Origin: Aplectana chamaeleonis
Taxonomy: Eukaryota; Nematoda; Chromadorea; Rhabditida; Cosmocercidae
Direction of reading: 5' to 3'
Length of the DNA: 64,000 nucleotides
Assembly: GCA_029168955.1 (NCBI GenBank)
Contig: JAPDOI010001429.1
Location: forward strand, 62,001-126,000
Below the pieces are notes generated by a model. That model was not told the DNA's origin. It did no database searches and saw nothing but the letters and a program-made list of their open reading frames with translations. Within the stretch, counting starts at the first letter, position 1. The number at the start of each line of letters is the position of its first letter. A program made the translations under genes and the position numbers. This document shows, piece by piece, positions 1 through 10,089 of the stretch.

Positions 1-519
1 TGTCGTTCAGTAAGAAAACACAATTCGATGGTTTGAAATACACTTTATTATTCAGTATAATCTCCCTGAACATAAATACACTTGCTCCAACGATTCTCCA
101 ATGTGTGGATCCTGAAGTGAGAATCCGGAAGGTCTGCAAAACACGCTCTAACTCAGGCAAACTAGGGATCGGACCGCCGCCGAATGCGTCAGATATGGAT
201 CGGGTTGGCGGACAGCCGGTGAGCCGGCGGAAGAAGCCAGCGCTGGCTTTTGACTTGCATACCGTGCTAGCGCAGGCCATCGGCCTACAGCGTTATCAAC
301 ATGTCAGCGCGCATGCAATCACGTCATTGATCAACAAATTCTAGAGGAATGCCTGGAGCAGAGGCAGCAAAAGCGACAGCAGGGGCACCTAAAAAGTGCC
401 GGAGCAGAGGCACTGAACGCAGCTGCAGGGGCACCGAAGGCAGCAGCAGGGGGAACGACTCCGCTCATTTTGGCTGTCAGAGCCCACGTCCGCGACCGCT
501 TCGACGGCTGCCGGACTGG
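1..519. other. No gene recognised; GCA-rich low complexity at 355-470
   Basis: I see no exon with convincing splice sites or a recognisable protein family here. Bases about 355-470 are a low-complexity run rich in gcag and ggca words, which keeps short frames open on both strands. These open frames look like a composition effect. Confidence 0.4.
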
Positions 520-1520
520 GCTCCTATCCCCAGTTTCCCTGAGAACAGCCATTATGACCTCTTCATTTCATTAAAAACACTTGCCACGCATAAAATTTTC
601 GAATTCTGGAAACAAATGGAAGTCTCTGGGGGCCAAATCTGGTGAATACGGTGGAAGCACCAACAATTTGATCTTTAAAGGCAGCATACACGCTCGTAAA
701 CGTAATTGAGATGACTACGGAATTAGAATGGTATGGCACTGAACACAACGCCTACGCCTTTTGAAGAGTCAAAAACGACCCACAATGACGCTACGAGAGT
801 AAGAAGTTGGCGACGCCCCTGTATCTGCCCGCCCCCTGTATTTGCGTCCTTCTTCAAAACAGAGGTGGGAGCGATTTCCACGGTCAGCGACGTTTGTGGG
901 TGGTAGAATGGGTACAATAGGTTAACCAGAAACGTCGCCCACGGTGGGAATGGCCCAGCATCCCTGTTTTGGAGGAGGACGCGAATACAGGGGGCGGGCA
1001 GATACAGGGGCGGGGCCAACTTCTCACTCGTGTAGCGTCATTGTGGGCCGTTTCGACGCTTCAAAATCCGTGGACGTTGTGTTCGATGCCATAGAATTCT
1101 AATTCCGTAGTTATCTCAATTACGTTTACGAGCGTGTATGCTGCCTTTAATTCATGGATTTTAGCCATTGTCAATATGCTCTTGTGACACGGTGCATTAT
1201 CCTGATGAAAAAAGATTTTTTCTTCTGCAAACCGGGTCTTTTTTCACTAATTTTCTCCTTCAACTGGTCCAAAAGGTTGCAATAATATGCAGAATTAATT
1301 GTTTTACCACTTTGCAAGTAATCCACAAACAAATTTCCTTTCGCATCCCAAAAATCTGCTGCCATAACCTTATTGGCCGATTTCCGGACACGATCTCGTT
1401 TTGAAGCCGAACAACCAGCTTCACCTCACCATTTAGCCTCTTGTTTTGATTCAGGATCATGGTGATAGACTAAAGTCTCACCAATAGTGATGAAACGACG
1501 CACAAAATCCTCTTTATCCT
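520..1520 (-). mobile_element. Decayed mariner transposase, split by a TTAA MITE
   Basis: On the minus strand, 1520-1151 reads as a mariner transposase: a RFITIGETLVYHHDPES segment, then FWDAKGNLFVDYL, YYCNLLDQL and, after a frameshift, HQDNAPCHKS. The frame resumes at about 674-520 with LPPYSPDLAPRDFHLF and NEEVIMAVL. These are the second and third catalytic blocks of the mariner DD34D family. The first catalytic aspartate is replaced (GETL where GDETW is usual), and there are stops and frameshifts, so the copy is dead. The two halves are separated by a palindromic element at 679-1146. Outer inverted repeats were not found, so both ends are approximate. Confidence 0.8.
679..1146. mobile_element. 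Palindromic TTAA-type MITE
   Basis: A 468-bp element flanked by TTAA on both sides (675-678 and 1147-1150). Its ends are inverted copies starting AGGCAGCATACACGCTCG, and the inverted similarity continues through most of the element: the 780-860 region is mirrored at 955-1075. It carries no transposase. TTAA target duplication is characteristic of piggyBac-type transposition, so this is probably a non-autonomous derivative. It sits inside the mariner transposase frame and is therefore younger than that copy. A related element with the same ends lies at 40042-40693. Confidence 0.85.
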
Positions 1521-2771
1521 TTTTATCCTTTTTGCTTCACTTTTTCCATCTTGGAGAAATGAAACCTCCAACAGGCAATCTTATCGGATGGGCACAATTT
1601 TCAAAACTTATCGGACTTCGTCTGGTCTTTGTTCTGAGGCCGGATTCATCAACGATTATACCCCGGGTATACGGACGCATCGGGGTGTTATCGCCCGCAT
1701 ACCCCCAGAAAAGGTGATTCTTCAAGAATTATACCCTACCGATTTGGGGTATAAATTGGAGTATATTATACACCACACTGAAGCTGGGGTATACGCTATA
1801 CCCCGGCTAGTATACTGCACGAAAACGTGGCCCATGATTAATTGCACGCGCCATTCAACCGAATCAGCTGGCACGCAATTTTCGCGAAGTCTCAAAATGA
1901 GTTTTTCGCTTGTTTTTTTTGTTTCCCATTCCACTAAAGCTTTTCTTATCCCTGTATTCATAATTTATGACGTTTTTTTCGATATCTCTGCCCTTCTACT
2001 ATATTTTTCTCCTTTTCTCCGTTTATTATTGCAAATCCACACTCCTTTTAATGTGACGATTTTGCTTTTTGATGATCAGCGAGCGTATCTCGCTTGCGGT
2101 TTCCCTTTTTTTTCCTTTCCCACACCATTATTCTAAATTCTTATGAGCGTTTAATTCAAATTTATTGAAAATTGTGCACAAATAAAAATAGGGAAACTGG
2201 GTACATAAACGGAGCAACAATGATGTGAAAGTATATGGTGGATCGGTTTTCAAAAAAAAAAACCAACTTTCTACTGCCGATAATCCCATAAGACAACGAA
2301 AGCAGTAGGAGTGCATCATTGCAGGTAACGAAGCAGTTGGTTTTCCAATGTGCTAGCTGTTCACGATCATGGAAACGTCTCCCAAGTTTTTGAGTATTCC
2401 ATCCAAGCTCGGCAGGTGAAAAAGCCAGGTCCTAGCCAAGTGCGCAGTTTATGAAGGACCGTGCGCCCATGGTTCTAGATGAACGTAGCCTGATAAAAAT
2501 AATGACTTCAAGACCCACTACGTCCTGGGGAACATCATTGATCATGAGGATATGCTCCGTTCCTTTAGTGAAAGTCATGACTGGAACTGGAACGAGTAAT
2601 CTTTTCCAAAACGCCGTGGATAGGTAAGGATGTGTTGAGAAATTACCCGAAAAAAATTTACCCAAAATCTTTGATCAGCAAAAAAAGGTAATCTGCATAA
2701 TTCGTCTGGAATGGCTATTCTGTCGAATTTCACTCTCCTTGTGACATTCGATAATGACAGTGCACTACATA
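1521..2771. other. Intergenic, no gene recognised
   Basis: No supported gene. Bases 1640-1810 are rich in TATACCCC words. Their first 40 bases are mirrored near 3635-3675 (GGCCGGATTCATCAA against its inverse), so the two patches may be ends or copies of one decayed element. The rest is AT-rich sequence without recognisable motifs. Confidence 0.35.
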
Positions 2772-3378
2772 GGCCCGTAGTAAAGCCGGCGAAAATTTCA
2801 GTTCAGCCTATCTGAATCCATGTTCTGAAAAGAATTCAGATGAGCCGCACACATTTCAGACGTACGTGTTGTAGGATAGCGACCTATGCTAAACAGAGAA
2901 AGTCAGCAACAAACAAGTTAAGCTGAATCACTAAGTCAGATCTGACTGAATCGATTCAGTCAGATCTGACTGGCTTCTTGGTTAGAGAAGAGTGAAACAG
3001 TGTGCCAGGTCAAGAGTGCGCTCAAGATTTTTTTAAGGAGCAAAGGAGTAACTTAAATAATTTTGCTGAGATTTCGGCTTATCAATGTATCATTATCAAT
3101 ATCAGCTTCCACGAAACAAACAACATTTCATTTATTGAGAAACGGAGCATGGAGTTCGTCGATTCGTGAACGACCACTTAGAGAATAATGGCCGGTTGCT
3201 CTTACCATCACAGGTATCTTCATGTCCCCATCATCATGTCTTTGCAAGACCGACCGCTCAAATGCAATCTATCGCTCGAAACAATTTCGGACTCGTCTGA
3301 GCCCTGTCTGAATCGTTTCGGGCTCGTCTTATCACTCATTCAGATGATCCTGACTGAGTGTTGGCTTTACTACGGGCC
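2772..3378. mobile_element. TIR element with 3-bp ATA duplication
   Basis: A 607-bp element with inverted ends GGCCCGTAGTAAAGCC, flanked by ATA on both sides (2769-2771 and 3379-3381). It contains palindromic patches built on TCAGTCAGATCTGACTGA (about 2936-2972). A three-base duplication with GG-starting ends resembles PIF/Harbinger elements, but no transposase is present. A partial second copy starts at about 61687. Confidence 0.65.
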
Positions 3379-3534
3379 ATAGATTTAGAGCATTTCTCTG
3401 TTTTTTATCTTGTTCGGTTGCAGATTTTCATTGTACGGTTGTAGATTGTCTTTTCCGTATTAACATCCCGTATCGCCATCGAAGAGCGTTCGGCTAAAAA
3501 CAATCGTGTGCGTTGCCTTATGTGAGCACACAAC

Positions 3535-3675
3535 CGCATAGCCGTAGTATAATATACCTTGGCTGGTCATCACGTTGTGAATCATGCGATTTGGGTATAG
3601 GATAAATATACCTTGGAGTATATTTATACCGTGGTACAATTATACGCAGGGTATAATTGATGAGTCCGGCCTCTG
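3535..3675. repeat. TATACC-rich patch mirrored at 1640-1810
   Basis: This stretch repeats TATACC/GGTATA words. Its right edge is the inverse of the left edge of the patch at 1640-1680. They may be the two ends of one decayed 2-kb element or two independent copies in opposite orientation; I cannot distinguish these by reading. Confidence 0.35.
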
Positions 3676-3845
3676 GTGTTTCTCTGTTTCCTTCTGCTGC
3701 GGGTAGTGCAGTAGATTGTAAGACTTCGCCTAGGTACATATTCCAAGTCTGACTAAGCAGCTAATGCTATGTGCTCTGTGTCTCGATTGTTTGTAGATTT
3801 TCTCTATTGCTACATTTGAATGATTTGGCATACTTAAAAACTTTA

Positions 3846-3980
3846 ACAAAGGAAGTGTTTAGAGTGGTAAACGCATCTCCCAAAACGACTAGTGTCGTTA
3901 GTATCTCTTGTGGCTCAATAGTAAAACTGCGCAGTATTCCACCCCGATCTGCAGGTTACAAGAAGTCACAAGTCTAAAAA
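3846..3980 (+). repeat. Fragment of the ACAAGGGAAGT TIR family
   Basis: Matches the left end of the elements at 15573 and 55423: a GGAAGTGTTTAGAGTGG start, then ACTAGTGTCGTTAGTATCTC and the GCGCAGTATTCC segment. Only about 135 bp remain, so it is a truncated copy. Confidence 0.6.
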
Positions 3981-4342
3981 GGTCGATTCTGAATGAATGA
4001 TACCACTTTCAGAAATTGAGGCATAGTGGACTCCGGCAAATTTTGCGCATCTAAATATCAATGTGAAGCGGTCGGTTGAAGGTCAATGTGCATCTATGGC
4101 GAACATGCATATCGATCGCCACCCGGCCTCCTCTCACATCAGACATCTGATATCGACCGAAATTTTCATTTTCATGCACGAAACTTGAGTGTCCCCCCAA
4201 CCAGTCTTACACCGAGAGCTTCTCTATGACGTAAAGAAAAGAAAGCGAAAATCTCTCACTAGCTCTGAGAGGAGTACTGACTTCTATACACACAAGGAAC
4301 ACAATTCAGGCAACTATTCATTTGCGTATTCGTACAGACGTC

Positions 4343-4348
4343 TTTATT
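4343..4348 (-). terminator. Polyadenylation signal AATAAA of the kinase gene
   Basis: On the minus strand AATAAA lies 38 bases downstream of the kinase stop codon (4386-4388), the usual position for a nematode poly(A) signal. It supports the stop as the true gene end. Confidence 0.65.
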
Positions 4349-4385
4349 TGTTCAGTCCAAAGTTCTTTAACGTTGAATTTGCGCT

Positions 4386-6347
4386 CTATCTCTCCCAATC
4401 GTAGGGGAATTCCGGCTGTCCGCAATTCTGCAGAGCTCTACGCAGGAGCTGAAAACGATGACTAAAGATCAGTTTTCAACACCGGAATGGAGTGCTTACC
4501 GAATAGATTTGTTGATAGTTAGGTTGGTCATAGTACTTGTATGCATCCACAATTTGTAGTATTTCGGTAAACTCCCTTGGACATGGTGGTGGGAACAGCT
4601 CATAAATGCCAGGTGGCTGCCGACATCTCTTTTTATACTCGCCAACCTAAACTCATCGTATAATCTCTGCCGTAATCTGCTCTAGCGTTATCGTGCCGTA
4701 TGCTCTAAGCGGTCTGAAAATTGTCCATAGCTGCGTACTCAGGTACTCAGGACGACGGCCGGCGAACCTTTCCCAGCTGACCAGCGGTCTCCGTCCTCCG
4801 GCCGCCCGCTTTTGGTACGCCGGCCAGCCGTATGCCGATGGCTCGCCAACCTTTACCAGATGGCCCGCGATCACGACTTGTATTATTGCTTACCTCAAGC
4901 ATGTCACCCCGGCCCCACGGTGGAGCAACGCCCCCCCCTCGGTCCGCCGCAGTCTGCGGTGAGGAACCACTCTCCCCGCGGATCGCGGCGAAAACCGCCC
5001 CCCCCCCCAGTCATGGAGATACCCCTATCCCCTCAGCGGTGAAAAATATGCTGGCCTCCGGAGAGTGACTCGAAGTCACCTTCCAGGGCCGGGATTAGAA
5101 TGCCGATTGAGGACTCTAGTGAGATGAGGCGCCTTTTATACCGGCTGTGCACGTGATAGCCACGTTACGACGTGATTAGTCGTGATCTTTATCAAATGTT
5201 TTTCCAACCGACCGGATTGAAGATGGCATGGCGTGTTTTGTGGTTCGCGGGCGACCAATATCCGCGCTGCGTTTGCGTCGCATGCAGCATGGTTCGTCGC
5301 TGGCCGGCACCATCGAAATGTGGGGCACCGGCCGTCGTTTTCGGCATAGAGGTTCGCTGGCCGTCGCCCTCAGTACCTGAGTACCGTCCTCTCCCCAAGT
5401 GTGACATAATTTGCTCACCTGTGCCATGTCCTGCACCTCTCTCCACGGAACTCGTCCGACGGTTAGTTCAACAGTCTGGTAGATCCATGTTTCAACGTCG
5501 TCCTTTCTGCACAATTCTCTTTGCATATGGCAGGATATCGGGGCGTAACGAACCGTTCCTCTAAAGCCGGCAGCGGCTCGCGGCTTTCTTATCACTCCCT
5601 GAAAAAAATTTCTCACAGAAAGCCTGATGGGATTGCCTTTTTCTCGGGCATACCTGATCATTTGTGAATTTTCTGCACATTCCAAAATCCAGAATATAGA
5701 TTTTTCTCAGCTCGCCGAGTTCCGGACGACCAATTGTGTAGTTTCCCGGTTTGACATCACGATGTAGGTAACCGATTCCATGCAGATCTGTGAGAGAAAG
5801 TTCTGCACAAAACTTGATTCATAGCAGGCTCACTCCTAACGAATCATACCTTCTAAAGCTTCTAAACATTGAACGGACACAGAAAGTGAGCAGGCCAGCG
5901 TTAGATTCTGCGGATTCCGCTCCTTCCGCAGGTCCTGCAGCGATTTCCCCACTAACGTGATTACTATATAGTTAAACTGGGCAAATCTTCCTTTATCCTC
6001 AATCTTGCAGAAGTGACGCCCGCCACGCGCCGCCAACTCGGTCAGCACAAACACCTCCATTTTTAGCACCTGGAAGCGAAAGGCCATGAATTGTCCTGCG
6101 GCAACTCGGCATTTACCTGTCAAAATTCCGTTACCTGCACTTTCTCGTCCACACCTTCAACCTTCAGGGCATATTGTCCAGTAGAATCGCGAACTTTGTA
6201 TACTGCTCCGAAGCCTCCCTCTCCAAGTTTCTTTTCAACGTACCATCGTTCGATCTGAAACTTTTTAACAAGTCTTCTCTGTAGAGGATGGCGCAGACAG
6301 GTGTGGCAAACCTGGGTGCCTGCGTTGATGACCGCCGTCTCTCCCAT
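4386..6347 (-). CDS. TTBK-like (casein kinase I superfamily) protein kinase
   Basis: Six exons on the minus strand: 6347-6135, 6069-5850, 5787-5654, 5598-5419, 4646-4500 and 4448-4386. Together they make 957 nt, 318 residues plus stop, and every junction is GT..AG and in frame. The glycine loop is GEGGFG (about residue 40), the ATP-binding lysine is in YALKVE, the catalytic loop is HRDVKPGN and the metal-binding motif is LDFG. GVIRKPRAAAGFRGTVRYA is the activation segment typical of tau-tubulin-kinase-like proteins. The C-terminal lobe ends in YYDQPNYQQIY and PYDWER, also typical. Length fits a catalytic-domain-only member. The start ATG at 6347 directly follows an in-frame TGA. A TATA box lies about 75 bp upstream. 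All core catalytic residues are present, so an active Ser/Thr kinase is expected. The substrate cannot be inferred; many nematode relatives are sperm-expressed (family knowledge). Intron 4 is unusually long (772 bp) because it contains a TIR element. Confidence 0.9.
4734..5384. mobile_element. TIR element inside kinase intron 4
   Basis: The ends are inverted copies around GTACTCAGGTACT(C/G)AGG followed by CGACGGCC(A/G)GCGAACC, at 4734-4780 and 5340-5384. Inverted similarity continues about 100 bp inward. No coding capacity is recognised. Almost the whole kinase intron 4647-5418 is this element. It contains copy 1 of the snRNA-like repeat (4925-5190). Confidence 0.6.
4925..5190 (-). repeat. 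TATA-driven, snRNA-like repeat, copy 1
   Basis: Minus-strand order: a shared upstream patch with ACTAATCACGTCG, TATAAAA at 5140-5134, a conserved stretch, the hairpin GTGACTTCGAGTCAC at 5079-5065, a degenerate U-rich site (CATATTTTTCAC) where the other copies have AATTTTGG, and then GGGGATAGGGGTATCTCC, which can pair. It resembles copies at 7100-7345 and 10090-10660. The hairpin, Sm-like site and hairpin order is that of Sm-class snRNA or SL RNA 3' halves. No known snRNA sequence is recognised, so it may simply be a repeat. The Sm-like site is weakest in this copy. Confidence 0.4.
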
Positions 6348-6420
6348 TCAAAAGCTCGTTGCTGGCGAGCCGTCCGGTGTGAAGCACGAAATGACAATGA
6401 AGCTCATTCGGTGTGTTTCG

Positions 6421-6432
6421 GGTTTTTATACC
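6421..6432 (-). promoter_or_regulatory. TATA box of the kinase gene
   Basis: GGTATAAAAACC on the minus strand, about 75 bp upstream of the kinase ATG. This leaves a 5' leader of roughly 45-50 nt if transcription starts 25-30 bp downstream. No SL trans-splice acceptor is evident in that leader. Confidence 0.5.
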
Positions 6433-6437
6433 GCAAG

Positions 6438-6530
6438 CAAATATTTGCAAATATTGCAAATATCAATTCATTCATTGCAAATGAAAATTCATTCAAATTC
6501 ATTCATTGCAATTCATTGCAAACTAGCGAG
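6438..6530. repeat. Low-complexity TTGCAAAT / ATTCATTC tract
   Basis: Short words (TTGCAAATA, CATTCATTGCAA) recur immediately upstream of the kinase promoter. Whether this is just simple sequence or an upstream element cannot be said. Confidence 0.5.
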
Positions 6531-6804
6531 ACCTAGCGAAGTTTTCGCTCACAGAAACTTTTGCGTGAGCCAACTACCTGAGACGGATTAGTTAGTTAGA
6601 ACGGTGGTGACTGACTTCCGTCTAACCGAAAGTTGCTGTACGTAGGTATGGACTCTCCTGAGCAGAGCAGGGTGCCGTACATTTACAGCAGGCCGTGGGG
6701 GTATCACAATGTGGGATCAAAAAGCAAAACATAAGAAGCCAGCAGTAAATCGTCGGTTGCTACCGGCATAAAATTCACAACCCCTTCTGCACTTCCTTCC
6801 CTTA

Positions 6805-7639
6805 CTCTGCCAATTCGAGACTTGATGCCGCAGCAAAAGAGACTTGATGCTCATGTACAAGTCGGCATGAAGTCTTAATTTGCCGCGCTAAATTCACTGT
6901 ATGGGTGAATTTGCCGCTAGGAGAGGTGAGAATGAGGTGAATTTCCCGTGAAAATGGTGCGAACTGGCAGCGAGAGAGGGTCCAATTTACTCTCGAAAAT
7001 GAGGTGAATTAACCTCGAAAATGGGTGAATTTACCCCGAAAATTTCACGAATTTGAAGGTCCACAGCAAGGAAGCCCCCTTGTCCGCAACATGAGCGTAA
7101 TCTTCACCGAGGTCTGCGGTGAGGAGCCACCCTCTGCGGACCCCGGCGTAACTCTGTCCCCGTCGTGAGGATACCCACTGTATCCTCCCAGCAACCAAAA
7201 TTATGCTGGCCTCCGGAGAGTGACCCGAAGTCACCTTTCAGGGCCGGCAGCAGAATGCCGAATGAGGACTCTGGTGGGATGAGGCTGTTTTTATACCGGC
7301 GGTGCTCATAGTAAACACATTGAGACGTGATTATTCGTTTTATCATGTTTTCGCTGGGATGTTTTCATTTGTTTAGAAATTTCTGAGATGCCAGCAACGG
7401 CGGTAATTTCACCCTTTGCGCTGAGTGGTATCCAGCCGCTCAACAACTGATATGCATTAACATGTTAGCGCAGGCGGTATTTTCACGCTTTGCGCTGACT
7501 GATATCCAACCGCTCAGCAAATTCACCCTTTGCGCGGATAAGCTTTCATGACGGCGCTAAAGGTGAATTTGATGCCTTATGATAAGAAAGCGTGATAAAG
7601 GCCGCTTTCGCCGAAGCATCAAGTCTCGAATTGGCAGAG
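6805..7639. mobile_element. TA-flanked TIR element
   Basis: An 835-bp element whose ends are perfect inverted copies CTCTGCCAATTCGAGACTT, flanked by TA at 6803-6804 and 7640-7641. TA duplication fits Tc1/mariner-type transposition. The interior holds recurrent GGTGAATTT words (6895-7050) and a copy of the snRNA-like repeat (7100-7345). No transposase is recognised. Confidence 0.7.
7100..7345 (-). repeat. TATA-driven, snRNA-like repeat, copy 2
   Basis: The best-preserved copy. Minus strand: TATAAAA at 7295-7289, hairpin GTGACTTCGGGTCAC at 7234-7220 (stem GTGAC/GTCAC with a UUCGG loop), AATTTTGG at 7202-7195, then a strong hairpin GAGGATA-CAGTGGG-TATCCTC at 7187-7167. AATTTTGG is an acceptable Sm-protein site, and the flanking hairpins have the arrangement of spliceosomal and SL RNAs. 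The sequence AAG|GTGAC just before the first hairpin could act as a 5' splice site. It does not match U1, U2, U4, U5 or SL1 RNA as I know them. Confidence 0.45.
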
Positions 7640-8118
7640 TACGTCGCTACCCACTGCCCTTTCTCCCAATTTGTAGAGTTCACAAGCTATTAATCTCGCC
7701 TTACCGTCTCTATCATGATAAGGACAAACGCATTCTCATTTTATATGGTGTTTCCCTAGTTCACCAACGTCATGCCCTTGTTCTCAATGAATGAAATTAG
7801 TAGGTGGTTGTTTATGTTTTTGTGGTGCAGATTTTGATAAGCTCAGACTTGCAACATATAAAAAACTGGTTTTTGGAAGTTAGGGAATCGAAATGACTGA
7901 GCGGTTGCAATGAGTGGCGAACAGAGAAGGTGCGGAAGTGGACCTGCTGCTTGTTTCCTAAAACTGGCAAGAAAATGTCTCAGGAGTTCTGCGTCAATCT
8001 CGAAACGCGTCGCACGCTTCTCAAAATTCATGTTTTCTAATCTGTTTTCTTCTCCACAAAGGTTAAGATTTAGCATTGAAAATTTAAAAACCTTTTTCAA
8101 ATTTTTCACTCTTGGTAA
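7640..8118. other. No gene recognised
   Basis: No exon, RNA gene or repeat is recognisable between the TIR element and the minisatellite, apart from short AT-rich stretches. Confidence 0.35.
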
Positions 8119-9005
8119 CGTCCTGCACACTCCCACTGCGGTCCTGCCAACTTTGATGACCTGCACACTCCCACTCGTGACCTGTGCATTTTCTATGACG
8201 CCCTGCACACTCCCACTGGGGTCCTGCACACTCCCACTGGGGACCTGCGCACCCTCTATGACGTCCTGCACCCTACCATTTGGGTCCTGCACACAATCTG
8301 TGACGTGCTGCACACTCGCGTTGGGGTCCTGCACACATTCAATGACGTCCTGCGCACTCCTACTCAGGACCTGCACATTTTCTGTTATGTCCTGCACACT
8401 CCAGCTGGGGTCCTGCACAATTTCTATGACGTCCTGCACACTCCCGCTGGGGACCTGCACATTTTCTATGATGTCCTGCGCACTTCCACCGGGGTCCTGC
8501 ACACTTTCTATGACGTCCTGCACACTTCCTCTGGGGTCCTGCACATTTCCTACGATGTCCCTGCACACCCGCTGGGGTCCTGCACAATTTCTATGACGTC
8601 CTGCACACTTCCTTTTGGGGTCCTGTACACTTTCAATGACGTCCTGCACACTCCCGCTGGGGACCTGCACATTTTTCTATGATGTCCTGCACACTTCCAC
8701 CGGGGTCCTGCACACTTTCTATGACGTCGTGCATACCCCACCGGGGTCCTGCACACTTCTCTACGACGTCCTGCACACTTCCGCTGGGGTCCTGCACACT
8801 TTCCATGACGCCCTGCACACTCCCACTGGGGTCCTCCACACTTTCTATGACGTCCTGCACACTTCCGCTGGGGTCCTGCACATTCCTACTTAGGGCCTGC
8901 GCACTTTCTATGACGTCCTGCACACCCGATTAGGGTCCTGCACACTTTCTATGACTTCTTGCACACCCTCACTGGGGTCCTGCACTCCTTTATGACGCCC
9001 TGCGT
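8119..9005. repeat. 21/42-bp minisatellite (CCTGCACAC...)
   Basis: About 21 tandem units of roughly 42 bp, each made of two related 21-bp halves that begin CCTGCACAC: one continues with TCCCGCTGGGG, the other with TTTCTATGACG. Because 21 and 42 are multiples of three, several frames stay open on both strands, giving heptad-like peptides such as SVQDVIE and SVQDPSG. These are unlikely to be genes: no start context, splice sites or 5' or 3' partners are seen, and units vary freely at all codon positions. Confidence 0.9.
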
Positions 9006-9207
9006 TTTTGCATCGCCAGACGACTCGCAGAAGTTATCATGACCCACGGCCAAAAGTGCGCTCCACGGACAAACTCGGTTGCCCCGAGGCACGTAAGAGG
9101 TGACTCGGGCTGATTTTTTGGTAATCGATAAATGTCGCACCCACCTAAATGTTGGTACCATTTCATACAAGTTTTGATCGGCCATTCCTAAGATATGCGG
9201 GACACAT

Positions 9208-9210
9208 GCA

Positions 9211-9244
<34 letters not shown>

Positions 9245-9245
9245 T
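9208..9245. repeat. (CA)n microsatellite
   Basis: A dinucleotide CA run interrupted by CATACA near its start. Confidence 0.95.
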
Positions 9246-9829
9246 CGGGACATAACTGCTTTAAGTATAAGGATATCAGCAATATTTTTTTTCGATAGAA
9301 TAATTGGTGATAACCGCCTATAAATGTATTTGTTCAGCAATGAAAAGCGTTTTGATAATCTTCACTAATCCAATCTCATTCTCTTGTTCTCTACATGCCT
9401 ATTGCCGCTGGCAATCTGTCCGCAATCGGCTACTCGAGATGTGCCTGCAATCTGCACTTTTCCTAGGTATGTATGGGTGGAACACATACTTCAGTGCCAA
9501 TCAAAAATCAAACATTCGGCCAATCGCAGGCGAGTAGCGGGCGATGAGAATAAAAATTTCTAAGAGTGACCATTATACCGTACACCTACCGTATGTATTT
9601 TCCCAAAAAGTCGAAGACATCGTCCCCGAAGTCGTCCTGAATTCCATCATTTTCATGAAATCAGAGATCGTATGTATTTTGTACTCGGAACCAATTTCCT
9701 AAACCAACCTGTGGATCCGATCAATAGGAAACATTATTTATCCTTTTGTGAGCTACGGTAACGCTATACTCAGGCAATAGGTGCGGACTGACCGCTGGCA
9801 ATGAAGGCCTCTGCGGGCGGTACGCCAGC

Positions 9830-10080
9830 AAGTTGGGGGGCGGGTCGCTGTAAATCGTGGCCTCGCCGGGCGGATCGCTGTCTTTCGTTGTTTCAGCGGG
9901 CGGATTGCTGCGTTTTGGCGGGCGGATAGCGGCACCTGGGGAAGTTGATCACGCCAGCGGGCTGATCGCCGGCAAGCTCTAAAGCGGCTATCCGCCCGCA
10001 ACCTGCCAGCGATCCGCCCGCCAGAGCTCTGATAGCCAGCGATACGCCCGCCAGAGCATTGATAGCCAGCAATCCGCCGC
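9830..10080. repeat. GCGGGCGGAT minisatellite, both orientations
   Basis: Units of about 18-24 bp built on GCGGGCGGATCGCTGG run in plus orientation to about 9960, then in the inverted sense (CCAGCGATCCGCCCGCC) to 10080. The same unit returns at 10714-10915. The head-to-head switch makes a large imperfect palindrome. Confidence 0.8.
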
Positions 10081-10089
10081 TCAAATTTT

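Noticed and set aside
5176..5685. 169-residue minus frame read as one exon
   Set aside because: It merges kinase exon 4 with unspliced introns; the GT..AG model restores kinase motifs.
7843..8923. Open frames up to 275 residues with SVQDVIE or CRTPAG repeats
   Set aside because: Minisatellite with unit length divisible by three; no splice or start context and unconstrained codon positions.
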